In this document: positions 53,424 through 63,284 of the stretch, in pieces
Position numbering within the stretch: position 1 is the stretch's first letter
How the letters are laid out: every line of letters begins with the position of its first letter
Source: Guptibacillus hwajinpoensis
Lineage (GTDB): Bacteria > Bacillota > Bacilli > Bacillales > Guptibacillaceae
Length of the DNA: 64,000 nucleotides
NCBI RefSeq assembly: GCF_020171785.1
Contig: NZ_JAIVAE010000001.1
Span: 16,740 to 80,739, forward strand
Direction: 5' to 3'
Notes under the pieces: model-generated
Told to the model about the DNA's origin: nothing
Seen by the model: the letters and a program-made list of their open reading frames with translations, nothing else
Databases searched by the model: none
Program-made: the position numbers and the translations under genes

Positions 53424-53450
53424 AAAAAAGCCACAGGACTGTGGCTTTTT
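53424..53450. terminator. Bidirectional terminator
   Basis: AAAAAGCCACAG-GA-CTGTGGCTTTTT between the convergent XRE-cupin and SulP genes. Confidence 0.9.
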
Positions 53451-53457
53451 CTTGTCA

Positions 53458-54909
53458 TTATTTATTATAAACGGCTAAACGATCAATGAGTTGTGAACTC
53501 TCTTGGTTCACACCGGTTACTTTCACATCAATCTCGTTTTGTCTGAATTTCATAATCACTTTATCAACAGCACCAACCCCTGAGTCATCCCAGACGTGAG
53601 CATCAGATAAGTCGATTTCAACGAATTTAATACCTTCTTCTTTGTAATCAAAGCTATTCACAAAGTCAGTAACAGATGCGAAGAAAAGCTGACCATGAAT
53701 GTGATAAATCTTTTTCTCAGTGATTTCGTCCATTTTCTCTTCAACACGTACTTTAGAGATTTTAGAAGCAAAGAATAGGGCACTTAATATAACACCAGCA
53801 AGAACACCTTTTGATAGATCATGTGTTGTGACAACTGTAATAACCGTAACAACCATCACGGCTGCGTCTGAACGCGGCATTTTGTGAAGGTTTTTCAGTG
53901 AGCCCCAATCAAATGTACCGATTGAAACCATGATCATAACGCCGACAAGGGCTGCCATTGGTATTTTAACGAGTAGATCGTTTAATACTAAAATTAAAAT
54001 CATTAAGAAAACACCAGCGACGAATGTCGATAAGCGTCCTCGTCCACCTGATTTCACGTTAATAACCGATTGTCCGATCATCGCACAACCAGCCATTCCG
54101 CCGAAAAATCCTGCAACTACGTTTGCCATACCTTGACCTTTTGCTTCTTTGTTCTTATTGCTATCCGTGTCTGTTAGATCATCCACGATTTGTGCAGTTA
54201 AGAACGTTTCAAGTAAACCAACAACAGCTAAAGCCATTGAATAAGGAAAGATAATTGCAAGCGTTTCAAAGTTTAGTGGGATACTTGGGATCAAAAATAA
54301 CGGTAATGCTTGCGTTAATTCGCCCATATCCCCAACTGTTCGTACGCCACTGTTTAGTGAAATTGCTACGATTGTGATGACAACGATCGCGATAAGTGGT
54401 GACGGAACAGCTTTTGTGAAGCGTGGGACAATATAAATAATCGCAAGAGCACCTGCTACCATCAGATACATTGGCCAAGATTCACCAACAAAGTGTGGAA
54501 GCTGTGAAGTGAAAATTAAGATAGCCAGTGAGTTAACAAATCCAATCATGACAGAGCGTGGGACAAACTTCATAAAGCGAGCAAGTTTAAATACGCCAAG
54601 GAAGAATTGGATAACCCCTGTTAAGATGGTTGCTGCAAGTAAATATTGTAGACCGTGATCGGCGACTAGCGTTACCATCAGTAGCGCCATTGCTCCTGTT
54701 GCTGCAGAAATCATTCCTGGTCTACCACCAACGAATGAAATCACTACGGCGATACAAAAGCTTGCGTATAGTCCAACCATTGGATCGACTCCAGCGATGA
54801 TGGAAAAGGCAATCGCTTCTGGGATTAAGGCAAGTGCGACAACGATTCCGGCGAGGGTATCGTTTTTCACATTGCCAAACCAATCTTGTTTAATAGAAGA
54901 TAAGTTCAA
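53458..54909 (-). CDS. SulP family inorganic anion transporter
   Basis: 483 residues with 11-12 helices and a C-terminal STAS domain (about 395-483: [42 protein letters not shown]). The SLC26/SulP signature is [28 protein letters not shown], and [27 protein letters not shown] follows later. Members move sulfate, bicarbonate or other anions. No sulfur gene is adjacent, and several Bacillus homologues are annotated as bicarbonate carriers. TTG start behind GAGGTGCAACA. The 355-bp gap upstream has no clear element. Confidence 0.9.
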   Translation of the reverse strand: MNLSSIKQDWFGNVKNDTLAGIVVALALIPEAIAFSIIAGVDPMVGLYASFCIAVVISFVGGRPGMISAATGAMALLMVTLVADHGLQYLLAATILTGVIQFFLGVFKLARFMKFVPRSVMIGFVNSLAILIFTSQLPHFVGESWPMYLMVAGALAIIYIVPRFTKAVPSPLIAIVVITIVAISLNSGVRTVGDMGELTQALPLFLIPSIPLNFETLAIIFPYSMALAVVGLLETFLTAQIVDDLTDTDSNKNKEAKGQGMANVVAGFFGGMAGCAMIGQSVINVKSGGRGRLSTFVAGVFLMILILVLNDLLVKIPMAALVGVMIMVSIGTFDWGSLKNLHKMPRSDAAVMVVTVITVVTTHDLSKGVLAGVILSALFFASKISKVRVEEKMDEITEKKIYHIHGQLFFASVTDFVNSFDYKEEGIKFVEIDLSDAHVWDDSGVGAVDKVIMKFRQNEIDVKVTGVNQESSQLIDRLAVYNK

Positions 54910-55265
54910 TGTTGCACCTCTTTCTAAATCTAGTATTGTGATGACTCCTAACTCTCATAGAAGTCGGGTCCGTTTACAACAAGATGAAGTTTAGCACAGA
55001 ATCTATGAAAATGGAAATAAGTATGTAAGCGAAAATCATGAAGGGTATTCTTGTAAATGCTCATATATGCGCTTATTTACACATTAACTTGATTTTAATA
55101 ATTTACTACTAGCACCATAAAAACGAGTGATTGAAGTACTTTTTAATCTAAATGAACCTAATTTGATATAACCTGTTATAATGAGTTATCGTATTGGTAG
55201 AGTTTTCGTCTATAGTCGAAAGAACTTTGTTAGAATAGGGTGATAGATTGATAAGGAGCGATAAC
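54910..55265. other. Intergenic region without recognised gene
   Basis: A 356-bp AT-rich gap between the divergent SulP and HTH genes. TATAAT at 55177-55182 could be a -10 for the HTH gene, but no good -35 lies at the right distance. No riboswitch, repeat or ORF was recognised. Confidence 0.5.
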
Positions 55266-55463
55266 ATGAGTCAGGATAATGAGCATCATGATATTATGAC
55301 AATCTCTCAAGTGGCGAAATATTTTCAAATTAGTGAGATGACCACATATAAATTAGTTCAGGATGGTAAAATTCCGGCTTTTAAAATTGGTAGTCACTGG
55401 CGTATTCAAAAGTCTGACCTTACTGAATTAATTAAGAAGCTTAAGAACGGTGAGCGGATTTAG
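55266..55463 (+). CDS. Excisionase-family helix-turn-helix protein
   Basis: 65 residues from ATG 55266 (AAGGAG upstream). MTISQVAKYFQISEMTTYKLVQDGKIPAFKIGSHWRIQKSDLTELIKKL is the MerR-like HTH_17 domain of excisionase/BldC-type proteins. There is no integrase, attachment site or phage gene nearby, so it is more likely a small stand-alone transcription factor than a phage excisionase. A bidirectional terminator follows directly. Confidence 0.88.
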   Translation: MSQDNEHHDIMTISQVAKYFQISEMTTYKLVQDGKIPAFKIGSHWRIQKSDLTELIKKLKNGERI

Positions 55464-55476
55464 ACGCACTAAACGA

Positions 55477-55515
55477 AGAAAGCCCGATGATCGATACAGA
55501 TCATCAGGCTTTCTT
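55477..55515. terminator. Bidirectional terminator
   Basis: GAAAGCC-C-GATGATC / GATCATC-A-GGCTTTC stem between the HTH gene and the convergent sugar porter gene. Confidence 0.87.
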
Positions 55516-55521
55516 TATTAT

Positions 55522-56865
55522 TTATGAAGCAGACGCTTCTCCTCTAAGCTTATTCTCAATGTCTTCAAGGCTTCTTCCTTTCGTTTCTGGTACATATTTC
55601 ATCACAAAGAAGAATGCAAATACACCGATTATAGCAAAGATCACAAATACCCATGCTGTACCGAGCGCACCAAGTAGAACAGGGAAGAATAAGGAAACAA
55701 CGAGGTTTGATGCTGATAGTAATAGCGTCGTAAATCCTGTAGCAGCCCCCCGTGCCTTATTAGGGAAGAGCTCTGGTAACATCACCCAAACAACTGGACC
55801 CCAAGTGGCGGAGAAAAAGACGATAAAGAGACCGAGAAAGACAACGGTTAACCAGGCAATGGTCGTTGTCAATTCTGCCGTAAAGAGAATCGTAGCAAGA
55901 ACGGCTAAACTTAACGACATGCCAACATTGCCGAGGAGTAACAGTTTTTTTCGACCGAGTTTATCGATTGTAGCGATTGCAACAAGCGTCATAATTACGT
56001 TAACGATACCAATTCCAAGCGTACCAAGGATGGAAGCTGAATCACCAAGGCCAGCCTTTGTGAAAATGGTAGGGGCATAGTAGATCACCGCATTAATACC
56101 AATTAACTGCTGAAAGATGGCGATCCCACTTCCAACGAGAAGCATCGGGCGAATCCATTTTGATTTAAGAACATCCCACGTGCTTTCTTCCACTTCTTCA
56201 ATCTTTTTCATTTGCTTCATTTCGTCATCAATTTCATCTTCTTTTCGCGTTAAAGCCATGACGTTTCGGGCCTCATCTTCACGATTTCGTTTAATGAGCC
56301 AGCGCGGGCTTTCTGGCATAAAGAGAACGCCAATCATTAAGACGAGTGCAGGAACGGAAGCGAGTCCAAGCATCCAGCGCCAACCCTCAATTGGTGCAAA
56401 TGCATAATTAATGAGGTAAGCAAGCACAATTCCAATCGTAATCATTAGTTGATTAAGTGAAGCAAGTGCGCCCCTTGATCTTGTTGGCGCCATTTCTGAT
56501 AAGTATACAGGTACAATGGCTGTAGATCCCCCGACAGCTAGTCCGAGAATAACGCGACCTATAATTAAAACGACAGCATTCGGAGATAAAGCCAATACGA
56601 GTGAACCGATTAAATAAATGAGTGCGATTGCAAAAACAACCCGTCTTCGCCCAAAACGGTCTGAGACATATCCGCTCATGCCCGCCCCTACGATCGCACC
56701 ACCTAATAGCGAGCTAACGACAACCCCTTGTAGAAAATCGGATAAAGGGATGTCTTGTTCAATAAATAATAACGCGCCAGATATGACACCGGTATCATAT
56801 CCATACAATAATCCCCCGAGCGCCCCGAAGAAAAAAATCCAACCTTTGCTTATGTTTCTTTTCAT
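55522..56865 (-). CDS. Sugar porter family MFS transporter
   Basis: 447 residues from ATG 56865 (AAAGGTGG eight bases before; the upstream GTG 56877 overlaps that site). Twelve helices with the sugar porter motifs: GYDTGVISGA in TM1, DRFGRRR between TM2 and TM3, PESPRWLIKRNRE after TM6, and the C-terminal PETKGRSLEDIE. Closest known types are the Bacillus YwtG/CsbC/IolT-like H+ symporters for sugars or inositol. No catabolic genes adjoin, so the sugar is unknown. Confidence 0.92.
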   Translation of the reverse strand: MKRNISKGWIFFFGALGGLLYGYDTGVISGALLFIEQDIPLSDFLQGVVVSSLLGGAIVGAGMSGYVSDRFGRRRVVFAIALIYLIGSLVLALSPNAVVLIIGRVILGLAVGGSTAIVPVYLSEMAPTRSRGALASLNQLMITIGIVLAYLINYAFAPIEGWRWMLGLASVPALVLMIGVLFMPESPRWLIKRNREDEARNVMALTRKEDEIDDEMKQMKKIEEVEESTWDVLKSKWIRPMLLVGSGIAIFQQLIGINAVIYYAPTIFTKAGLGDSASILGTLGIGIVNVIMTLVAIATIDKLGRKKLLLLGNVGMSLSLAVLATILFTAELTTTIAWLTVVFLGLFIVFFSATWGPVVWVMLPELFPNKARGAATGFTTLLLSASNLVVSLFFPVLLGALGTAWVFVIFAIIGVFAFFFVMKYVPETKGRSLEDIENKLRGEASAS

Positions 56866-56977
56866 AGAAGTACCCACCTTTTATATAACTTCTTTCTTCC
56901 AAATAAATTCCACTTTTTTGTTGGATGCAAACATGTCGTATGAGAACGAATGTGTTTAGAGAAGGAAAGCTCTTTTC

Positions 56978-57034
56978 TTGACTTGTGACACGGTGTCACA
57001 TATAGTTGGGTAGGTGATGTGACACTGTGTCATA
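56978..57034 (+). promoter_or_regulatory. Promoter with operator filling the -35/-10 spacer, plus second operator
   Basis: TTGACT (56978-56983) and TATAGT (57001-57006) are 17 bp apart; the 17-bp spacer is exactly the palindrome TGTGACAC-G-GTGTCACA (56984-57000). A second copy, TGTGACAC-T-GTGTCATA (57018-57034), lies 34 bp downstream, over the early transcript. Repressor binding would physically block the promoter. The likely repressor is the TetR protein encoded directly after. Confidence 0.9.
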
Positions 57035-57057
57035 ATTTTGTTGGTAGGTGATTTAAT

Positions 57058-57678
57058 GTGCCAAAAGCAACGTTCTATAATTTAAAAGAAGAAAAGCGAC
57101 AAATCTTAATTGATGCTGCGAAACAGGAATTTTCAAGAGTTTCTCTTTACGAAGCCTCTATTTCCAATATCTTAAAAACGGCTGGCATTCCAAGGGGAAG
57201 TTTTTACCAATACTTTGAGGATAAAGAAGATGCGTTTTTTTATTTATTAAATGAACATGCAAAAGAACGTCACGAATGCTTGGTTTCAAACTTAAAAAAG
57301 TTTGAAGGGGATTTGTTTAAAGCCATTAGTGAAATTTTTAGGTCGACACTTGAGCATTCAGAGGATAAAGGGCAAAGGGATTTTATACGAAACGTATTGC
57401 TTAACATGAACTACAAAATTGAAAATACGTTTTCACAATATTTATCAGAAGACGTTGCTAATGAGCGGTATGATGATATTTATGATCTTGTTAATGCCGA
57501 ACAGCTAAATGTAGCAAGCCGAAAAGAAATGTTTCATGTGATGCAAATTCTAACCGCAGTTACCTTTCATAATTTGATTCACAGCGTTTCGAACAACTTA
57601 TCGGTCTCAGCTGCAATGAAGAAATATGAGACGGAGCTTAAACTATTGCAATTGGGTCTTATGCGATCATCTTCTTAA
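57058..57678 (+). CDS. TetR/AcrR family regulator
   Basis: 206 residues starting at GTG 57058, with a weak ribosome site. N-terminal HTH: ILIDAAKQEFSRVSLYEASISNILKTAGIPRGSFYQYFEDKEDAFFYLL. The C-terminal ligand and dimer domain has no recognised signature. It lies 40 bases upstream of, and in the same direction as, a DHA2 pump and probably represses the shared promoter. It differs strongly from the TetR at 2282 in length and C-terminal half. Confidence 0.92.
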   Translation: MPKATFYNLKEEKRQILIDAAKQEFSRVSLYEASISNILKTAGIPRGSFYQYFEDKEDAFFYLLNEHAKERHECLVSNLKKFEGDLFKAISEIFRSTLEHSEDKGQRDFIRNVLLNMNYKIENTFSQYLSEDVANERYDDIYDLVNAEQLNVASRKEMFHVMQILTAVTFHNLIHSVSNNLSVSAAMKKYETELKLLQLGLMRSSS

Positions 57679-57718
57679 CGAACATCAAGAAAACAAACAG
57701 TGAGAAAGAAGGGAGAAC

Positions 57719-59158
57719 ATGAACGACAATCAACAATCAGGAGAAGGGATTGGTTCCTTTAACAAAGTACCGCTTTTGATCGTCCTTTTATCTGGGGCTT
57801 TTGCAGCCATTTTAAACCAAACGCTTCTTGCAACAGCTCTTCCACATATCATGGTCGATCTCGATCTTGAGGCAAGTACAGCACAGTGGCTAACATCAAT
57901 CTTTATGCTCGTCAACGGCGTGATGATTCCAATTACGGCATTTCTAATAGGAAAGTTCACTACAAGAACACTCTTTTTAACCGCGATGGGATTATTTGCA
58001 GTCGGAACGGCGATTTGTGCAGTGGCACCGAATTTTCCCCTCCTTATGGTCGGGCGAATTATTCAGGCTTCTGGGGCGGGGATTATCATTCCCCTCATGC
58101 AAACGATTCTCTTTTTAATCTTCCCCGTTGAAAAACGCGGAACGGCAATGGGAATGTTTGGCCTTGTCATTTCATTTGCACCAGCAATCGGACCGACGTT
58201 ATCTGGTTGGCTCGTCGAACAATATCCGTGGAGAAGCTTGTTTTATGTCATTCTTCCCATTGTGATCATTGATTTTATTATTGCTTATTTGATTTTGAAA
58301 AACGTGACAGAACAAACGAATCCGAAGCTTGATATTTTATCAATCGTCCTTTCATCAATGGGGTTCGGCGGTTTACTATACGGATTTAGTAGTGCAGGAA
58401 CAAATGGGTGGGCCAGTGAACAGGTCGTGATCTCGATGATCATAGGGGCGGTAACGCTATGCTGGTTCATTTTACGTCAGCTAAAATTAAAACAACCCGT
58501 GCTTCAATTTAGAGTGTTTCAATATAAGCTTTTCACGTTAACAACAGTTTTGGGTATGGTAGTGTTTATCGCTATGATTGGGGCGGCAACTGTGCTTCCC
58601 TTGCTGATGCAAAATATGCTTGGTTTCACAGCGTTTGAATCAGGTTTAATGCTTTTACCTGGTGCTCTTATAATGGGCTTTATGAACCCTATTACCGGAC
58701 GGATTTTTGATAAGTTTGGGGCAAAGTGGCTTGCCATTATTGGGCTAATCATCGTTACGGTGACGACATTTATGTTTACGAACTTAACCCCAGAAACAAC
58801 GTTCACTTATCTTGCCATTGTGAATGCGGTAAGAATGTTCGGGGTTGCCATGGTTATGATGCCGGTGACAACAGCTGGACTTAATCAGCTTCCAGCTCAT
58901 CTTATTCCACATGGCACAGCCATGAACAATACCATGCGTCAGGTGTCTGGTGCGGTTGGTACAGCCCTTCTTGTAACCGTCATGTCCCAGGCGGCACAGC
59001 CATCGCGTGGTGTGGAAGGTCTTGTTCACGGGGTAAATGTCTCCTTTATCGTTGCGGGAATTTCTGCGATTATTGGGCTTGTGATGGCATTCTTTATCAG
59101 GCAGCCAAAAGCGGATGAAGAACCTGCTGAACGAACCAAAGTAGCGACTGAAAATTAA
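57719..59158 (+). CDS. DHA2 family MFS drug efflux pump
   Basis: 479 residues, about 14 helices. Motifs match the pump at 3360: LNQTLLATALPHIMVDL, TAQWLTSIFMLVNGVMIPITAFLI, motif C GPTLSGWLVEQYPWRS, and AMNNTMRQVSGAVGTALLVTVMS. It probably exports a hydrophobic toxic compound with proton exchange. GGGAG precedes the ATG. Cotranscribed with the upstream tetR; a terminator follows. Confidence 0.92.
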   Translation: MNDNQQSGEGIGSFNKVPLLIVLLSGAFAAILNQTLLATALPHIMVDLDLEASTAQWLTSIFMLVNGVMIPITAFLIGKFTTRTLFLTAMGLFAVGTAICAVAPNFPLLMVGRIIQASGAGIIIPLMQTILFLIFPVEKRGTAMGMFGLVISFAPAIGPTLSGWLVEQYPWRSLFYVILPIVIIDFIIAYLILKNVTEQTNPKLDILSIVLSSMGFGGLLYGFSSAGTNGWASEQVVISMIIGAVTLCWFILRQLKLKQPVLQFRVFQYKLFTLTTVLGMVVFIAMIGAATVLPLLMQNMLGFTAFESGLMLLPGALIMGFMNPITGRIFDKFGAKWLAIIGLIIVTVTTFMFTNLTPETTFTYLAIVNAVRMFGVAMVMMPVTTAGLNQLPAHLIPHGTAMNNTMRQVSGAVGTALLVTVMSQAAQPSRGVEGLVHGVNVSFIVAGISAIIGLVMAFFIRQPKADEEPAERTKVATEN

Positions 59159-59165
59159 CAAAGTG

Positions 59166-59188
59166 GATCATTAAGATGATCTCTTTTT
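59166..59188 (+). terminator. Terminator after DHA2 pump
   Basis: GATCAT-TAAG-ATGATC followed by TCTTTTT. Confidence 0.65.
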
Positions 59189-59231
59189 AAAGAGACGATA
59201 TCGATCTTAAAAAGAACTAACCTTTCAAAAA

Positions 59232-59308
59232 CTCTTTCTACACATAAGTAGGAAGAGCTTTTTTGTAAGAACGGATGAAACGAATTTCCTACTCATTCGT
59301 AGAAAGAG
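59232..59308 (+). promoter_or_regulatory. Leader with two mutually exclusive foldings
   Basis: CTCTTTCTAC (59232-59241) can pair locally with GTAGGAAGAG (59248-59257), giving a hairpin followed by CTTTTTTG (a terminator). The same strand is the exact complement of GTAGAAAGAG (59299-59308), and GTAGGAA (59248-59254) is the exact complement of TTCCTAC (59286-59292). The long fold would dissolve the terminator. This is the layout of an attenuator in front of the glycine-zipper gene. Confidence 0.5.
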
Positions 59309-59337
59309 ATAACCTTTGTTAGAAGGAGCGGTAAGTT

Positions 59338-59502
59338 GTGAAAAATTCAAAGAATGAAAGCAAGATGGGAGTAGGGATTGGACTTGGAGTGGCAATCGGA
59401 GCAGGAGTAGGGGTTGCGCTCGATAACATTGCAGTAGGTATTGGTGTTGGCATCGCGCTAGGAGTGGCTTATGGTACTCGTGTAAATAAAAAGAAGGATT
59501 AG
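59338..59502 (+). CDS. Glycine-zipper small membrane protein
   Basis: 54 residues starting at GTG 59338 with AGAAGGAG well placed. Basic N-terminus (MKNSKNESK), then GVGIGLGVAIGAGVGVALDNIAVGIGVGIALGVAYG, two glycine-zipper helices separated by DN, and a basic end (RVNKKKD). This type of sequence inserts in or associates with membranes; no function is known. It stands behind a leader with alternative hairpins and before a terminator. Confidence 0.78.
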   Translation: MKNSKNESKMGVGIGLGVAIGAGVGVALDNIAVGIGVGIALGVAYGTRVNKKKD

Positions 59503-59505
59503 AGA

Positions 59506-59542
59506 AAGGCAGCACAACCTACTATGAGGTTGTGCTGCTTGT
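59506..59542. terminator. Bidirectional terminator
   Basis: AAGGCAGCACAACCT pairs with AGGTTGTGCTGCTT, loop ACTATG, between convergent genes. Confidence 0.85.
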
Positions 59543-60286
59543 TTATTTGTTTTGGTTCGCATATACCGCCATAGCCTCTCTCATAAAGAGCGCGAGACCT
59601 TCTCCGTATCGGTCAATGTTCTTTGTGAAACGCTCATCCTCGATATACATTTGACCAAGACCTTGAAACGCCTCAAGCGTATAATGATAGCCTACATTGT
59701 TGTTTAGAAAGTCATACCACTCGTGAATGGCATTCTGTGCTTCTTCTGAAGCGGGTGATCCGTGTCTTAACTTGGCAAGCTTTTGATAAATAGCATGAAA
59801 AGACTGCTCGAGTACATCTTTTTCAACCGAATTTAGTCTATTTAATTTTTGTGACGACTGATTAATCGCTTCATCCCCAAATTTTTTCCGAGCTTCCTGT
59901 TCGTACTGGTTTTGAGAAAAATCCAAACCTTTAAATTTTTCTTGATCTGTCATCGTCCTTTCTCCTTTCACATTCTGAATCGTTTGGTCGATCGTTGCAA
60001 TGATGGTTTCCAGACGTTCTTTCTTTTCGACAAGTCGTTCTTTTTGATAGTGCAATGCTTCAAGTTGATTGAAATCAGGCTGTTCTAAAATGTTCTTGAT
60101 TTTCTTAAGTGGGAAATCAAGTGCTTTAAAGAACAATATTTGCTGTAGCTTTTCAATATCATCGTTCGAATAAAGACGATAGCCGGTTTTTGATGTTGCA
60201 GGCGATAATAGGCCAATTTCGTCGTAGTAATGAAGGGTTCGAATGCTAATACCAGTTAAGTTAGCAACTTCTTTCACATGTTTCAT
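59543..60286 (-). CDS. MerR family regulator with TipAS-type effector domain
   Basis: 247 residues from ATG 60286 (AAAGGAGGAGATG upstream; the open frame continues to 60346 without a start site). HTH and wing: [52 protein letters not shown]; coiled coil about 75-125; then a TipAS-like antibiotic-binding domain (about 135-247, [54 protein letters not shown]). The class senses thiopeptides or other multidrugs and activates promoters with 19-bp spacers. Confidence 0.92.
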   Translation of the reverse strand: MKHVKEVANLTGISIRTLHYYDEIGLLSPATSKTGYRLYSNDDIEKLQQILFFKALDFPLKKIKNILEQPDFNQLEALHYQKERLVEKKERLETIIATIDQTIQNVKGERTMTDQEKFKGLDFSQNQYEQEARKKFGDEAINQSSQKLNRLNSVEKDVLEQSFHAIYQKLAKLRHGSPASEEAQNAIHEWYDFLNNNVGYHYTLEAFQGLGQMYIEDERFTKNIDRYGEGLALFMREAMAVYANQNK

Positions 60287-60312
60287 AACAACATCTCCTC
60301 CTTTCCATGTTA

Positions 60313-60343
60313 ACTTTAGAGGATTACGTAAGGTAAGAGTCAA
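60313..60343 (-). promoter_or_regulatory. MerR-type promoter with 19-bp spacer
   Basis: On the minus strand TTGACT (60343-60338) and TAAAGT (60318-60313) are 19 bp apart, with a TTACGTAA dyad inside. The over-long spacer is diagnostic of MerR-activated promoters; autoregulation of the TipAS-type regulator is inferred. Confidence 0.7.
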
Positions 60344-60501
60344 CATTAAAGATAGACATCTTTCGTCTTATTTAATAGATTCCTCCTCGTACTCGATTTC
60401 TTTCTCGTGGAAAAATGTTATTATTTAGGTGAATGTTTAGAATAATTTACTAATCCACATTTTTCCCCCTTTCGCGATAAGACAACTACAAGGAGGAGCA
60501 T

Positions 60502-61407
60502 ATGCAGGAAATGTCAATGGTTTTAAGAGATGGAAGAAGGCTTGGCTATTGGGGTTATGGTGACGAAACTGGGACACCGATCATGCTTTTTCATGGAACC
60601 CCAGGATCACGCATCTGGTTTTTAGAAGATGATGAACTGGCAAAAGCAATGGGCATTTACTTAATTTCAATTGATCGACCAGGATACGGACTTTCGACTT
60701 TTCAATATAACAGAACAATTCTAGACTGGGCTGTTGATGTTGAGGAGCTTGCATCCCATCTTGGTTTAAACCGTTTTTCTGTCCTAGGCGTTTCTGGAGG
60801 GGGACCGTTTGCTGCGGCGTGTGCGTTTGCTTTATCAGATCGGATTTATCATACCGCGCTTGTTTCTTCAGCTACGCCATTTCGGAAGGGGAAAGCGCCG
60901 AAGGAAATGGCGAAAGAAAACCGCATTGCCTTTTTTCTAACAAAGTATTTTCCTTGGGTGATTAGAAAAGCGAACCTTGCTCAAAAGAAAATGTTAGAGA
61001 AAAATCCTGCCAAATACAAGTCCTCTATGTTAACTGCCACACACCGTCATCTCTCCAAGTGGGATCGCGAATTGCTAAAAGAAGAACCACTTGTGGAAAC
61101 GAGCTACTATCATGCAAAAGAAGCTTATCGGCAAGGTGTAGAAGGTGTGATGTATGAAACACAGCTTTTATCGAAGGAGTGGGGCTTTGAGATTAGTGAG
61201 ATTCGAAGTCCACTTCGAATCTGGCATGGAGAAAAAGATACGCTCTCCCCAGTGAGCGAAATTCGTAAGCTGGCAGCACAGAGTTCATCAACTGAAATAA
61301 CTGTAATTGATGAAGGAGGTCATTTTTTAACTGAAAATGAAGAGCTTTGGGCTGATATGTTACGCTATTTAAAAGGTAGCAGAAATGACGTTTACGTCAA
61401 CGCTTAA
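60502..61407 (+). CDS. Alpha/beta hydrolase
   Basis: 301 residues. Oxyanion region HGTPGSR (about 30), nucleophile elbow GVSGGGP (Ser about 97), acid in [11 protein letters not shown] and His in EGGHFLTE, completing the Ser-Asp-His triad of the fold. No signal peptide, so cytoplasmic. Esterase, lactonase or haloperoxidase-like activity is possible; the sequence does not decide. AAGGAGGAG precedes the ATG. The maa-like gene follows after 17 bases. Confidence 0.88.
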   Translation: MQEMSMVLRDGRRLGYWGYGDETGTPIMLFHGTPGSRIWFLEDDELAKAMGIYLISIDRPGYGLSTFQYNRTILDWAVDVEELASHLGLNRFSVLGVSGGGPFAAACAFALSDRIYHTALVSSATPFRKGKAPKEMAKENRIAFFLTKYFPWVIRKANLAQKKMLEKNPAKYKSSMLTATHRHLSKWDRELLKEEPLVETSYYHAKEAYRQGVEGVMYETQLLSKEWGFEISEIRSPLRIWHGEKDTLSPVSEIRKLAAQSSSTEITVIDEGGHFLTENEELWADMLRYLKGSRNDVYVNA

Positions 61408-61424
61408 ACGATGGGGATGATGAA

Positions 61425-61985
61425 TTGAAAACGGAAAGAGAAAAAATGGTGAGCGGGGAGCTTTATCGTCCCGACGATCGTCAGCTTCTAGGGGATCGCC
61501 TTCATGCAAGGAAAATAACAAGGTTATACAATCAAACCATTGAAACAGATTTAGAAGAAAGAACGAGATTGTTGAAGACCTTTTTTGGTTCAACGAAACA
61601 GAATATCTACATTGAACCCACGTTTAAATGTGATTACGGTTACAACATTCATGTGGGAGAGAACTTCTTCGCGAATTTCGACTGCGTGTTTCTCGATATT
61701 TGTGAGATTCGATTTGGAGACAATTGTATGTTGGCTCCAGGTGTCCACATTTATGCTGCCACGCATCCGCTCGATCCAACCGAACGTAATTCAGGTCAAG
61801 AATATGGAAAGCCTGTTTTGATTGGAGACAATGTATGGATTGGGGGAGGCGCGATTATCAATCCAGGTGTAACGATCGGAGACAATGCCGTTATTGCATC
61901 AGGAGCGGTCGTGGTTAAAGATGTACCGGCAAATGTTGTGTTTGGCGGGAATCCAGCAAGAGTACTTAAACACATCGAGTGTTAA
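61425..61985 (+). CDS. maa: Maltose/galactoside O-acetyltransferase family
   Basis: 186 residues starting at TTG 61425. N-terminal mac domain ([35 protein letters not shown]) and a left-handed beta-helix of hexapeptide repeats ([18 protein letters not shown]...[32 protein letters not shown]), with the catalytic His in AATHPLDP. It transfers acetyl from acetyl-CoA to sugars. Likely co-transcribed with the alpha/beta hydrolase. Confidence 0.93.
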   Translation: MKTEREKMVSGELYRPDDRQLLGDRLHARKITRLYNQTIETDLEERTRLLKTFFGSTKQNIYIEPTFKCDYGYNIHVGENFFANFDCVFLDICEIRFGDNCMLAPGVHIYAATHPLDPTERNSGQEYGKPVLIGDNVWIGGGAIINPGVTIGDNAVIASGAVVVKDVPANVVFGGNPARVLKHIEC

Positions 61986-62150
61986 ACCATATTTAGGTGA
62001 GAAGCATCCTTTGATTGTCTAGTTACTTATGACCCATTCCTTTATCACAATACTACACATAGTGAATCGTCTGATGTAACAATGAAAGCGTTACAATAAA
62101 CTGATATACTTCTAGCTAGACCGATACATATAGGGAGGGGTGAATGAGCA

Positions 62151-63284
62151 ATGACTGTACGAGAGCAACTACTAGACTATTTGGATCAAAATCTGGAAAG
62201 CTATCTTATTAAATGGAAAGCGAAAATTCGAATTGCTGATACGGATATTCACCGAGATAAAGTAGAGGCGAATGGCATTCTGATGTACCGTCTAGTGCAG
62301 AAAAACATTGAGAAACCGATTTGTGAGGAAAAAATCATATCGCTAGCTCATAAAGTTGCGATTGAGCGAGCTGAAGCAAACGTGAATATTGGCGACTTTA
62401 TTTACAATGTGAATGCGGGTCGAAGCGTTCTTATGAAGCATATGACATACTCAAATGTACAAGTAAATGATTTGCAAACGATTTTAGATTCTATCAATGA
62501 ACTCTTTGATTTGTTTTCCTATCATGCCGTAACAGAATATACGAAGTTAAAAGAAAATGAACTTCAGGAGAAAATTTCTTTTATTGATGAAACGCATCAG
62601 GAGAAGCTTTCGATTCTAGGTCAGATGTCTTCTAGTTTCGTACACGAATTTAGAAACCCACTTACTGCCATTATGGGGTTTGTAAAACTGCTACAAAAAG
62701 AAAACCCTTCATTAAATTATATTGATGTGATCGATCATGAACTTCAGCAGTTAAATTTTCGTATTGCTCAGTTTCTTCATGTTTCAAAGAAGGAAATCGA
62801 TAGTGGTCTGGAAGAATGGTTAGAAGTGAATGCGATCTTCGAGTCAATTATAGAATTCATTTATCCTAGCATTGTTGACATAGACGTAGAGATTCGAAAT
62901 GACTTTCCTGAAGATATTTCTATTTTTGGACAACAGGATAAGTTAAGGCAAGTTTTTCTTAACATTCTCATGAATTCTTTAGATGCTTTGAAGGCGGAAG
63001 ATTATCCAAGATGTATACGTATTCACGGTGAAGGGTTGCACGGAACAATTCATATTCATATTACGAACAATGGTCCTAAAATCCCGATGGAAACATTGGA
63101 TCGAATATTTGAACCTTTTTATACAACGAAAGAACTGGGCACTGGAATTGGTCTGTATGTTTGTCAGAAGATCATTCAAAATCATAGCGGCAACATTAGC
63201 TGTCAGTCAGATGAAAACGAAACCACGTTTACGATAAGCTTACCCTTTCTAGATAAAAGCGATCTGTCGAATAAAACACTTTAA
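62151..63284 (+). CDS. Cytoplasmic sensor histidine kinase, sporulation-kinase type
   Basis: 377 residues with no membrane helices. Residues 1-145 form a helical N-terminal domain resembling the HisK_N / RsbRD-type domain; then HisKA with SSFVHEFRNPLTAIMGF (His about 165) and HATPase with NSLDALKAEDY, IFEPFYTTKELGTGIGLYVCQ. The short GIGL-type kinase without its own response regulator resembles the orphan kinases that feed the sporulation phosphorelay. A TGTAAC/GTTACA dyad at 62075-62095 lies just before a possible -10 TATACT (62105-62110). Confidence 0.87.
   Translation: MTVREQLLDYLDQNLESYLIKWKAKIRIADTDIHRDKVEANGILMYRLVQKNIEKPICEEKIISLAHKVAIERAEANVNIGDFIYNVNAGRSVLMKHMTYSNVQVNDLQTILDSINELFDLFSYHAVTEYTKLKENELQEKISFIDETHQEKLSILGQMSSSFVHEFRNPLTAIMGFVKLLQKENPSLNYIDVIDHELQQLNFRIAQFLHVSKKEIDSGLEEWLEVNAIFESIIEFIYPSIVDIDVEIRNDFPEDISIFGQQDKLRQVFLNILMNSLDALKAEDYPRCIRIHGEGLHGTIHIHITNNGPKIPMETLDRIFEPFYTTKELGTGIGLYVCQKIIQNHSGNISCQSDENETTFTISLPFLDKSDLSNKTL

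Noticed and set aside
55266..55463. Excisionase-like gene as a sign of a prophage or integrative element
   Set aside because: No integrase, att repeats or phage genes are nearby; such HTH proteins are common stand-alone regulators.
62083..62095. CcpA cre box (TGAAAGCGTTACA) before the sporulation-type kinase
   Set aside because: It is one base short of the 14-bp cre consensus and only partly symmetric; the TGTAAC/GTTACA dyad explains it as well.
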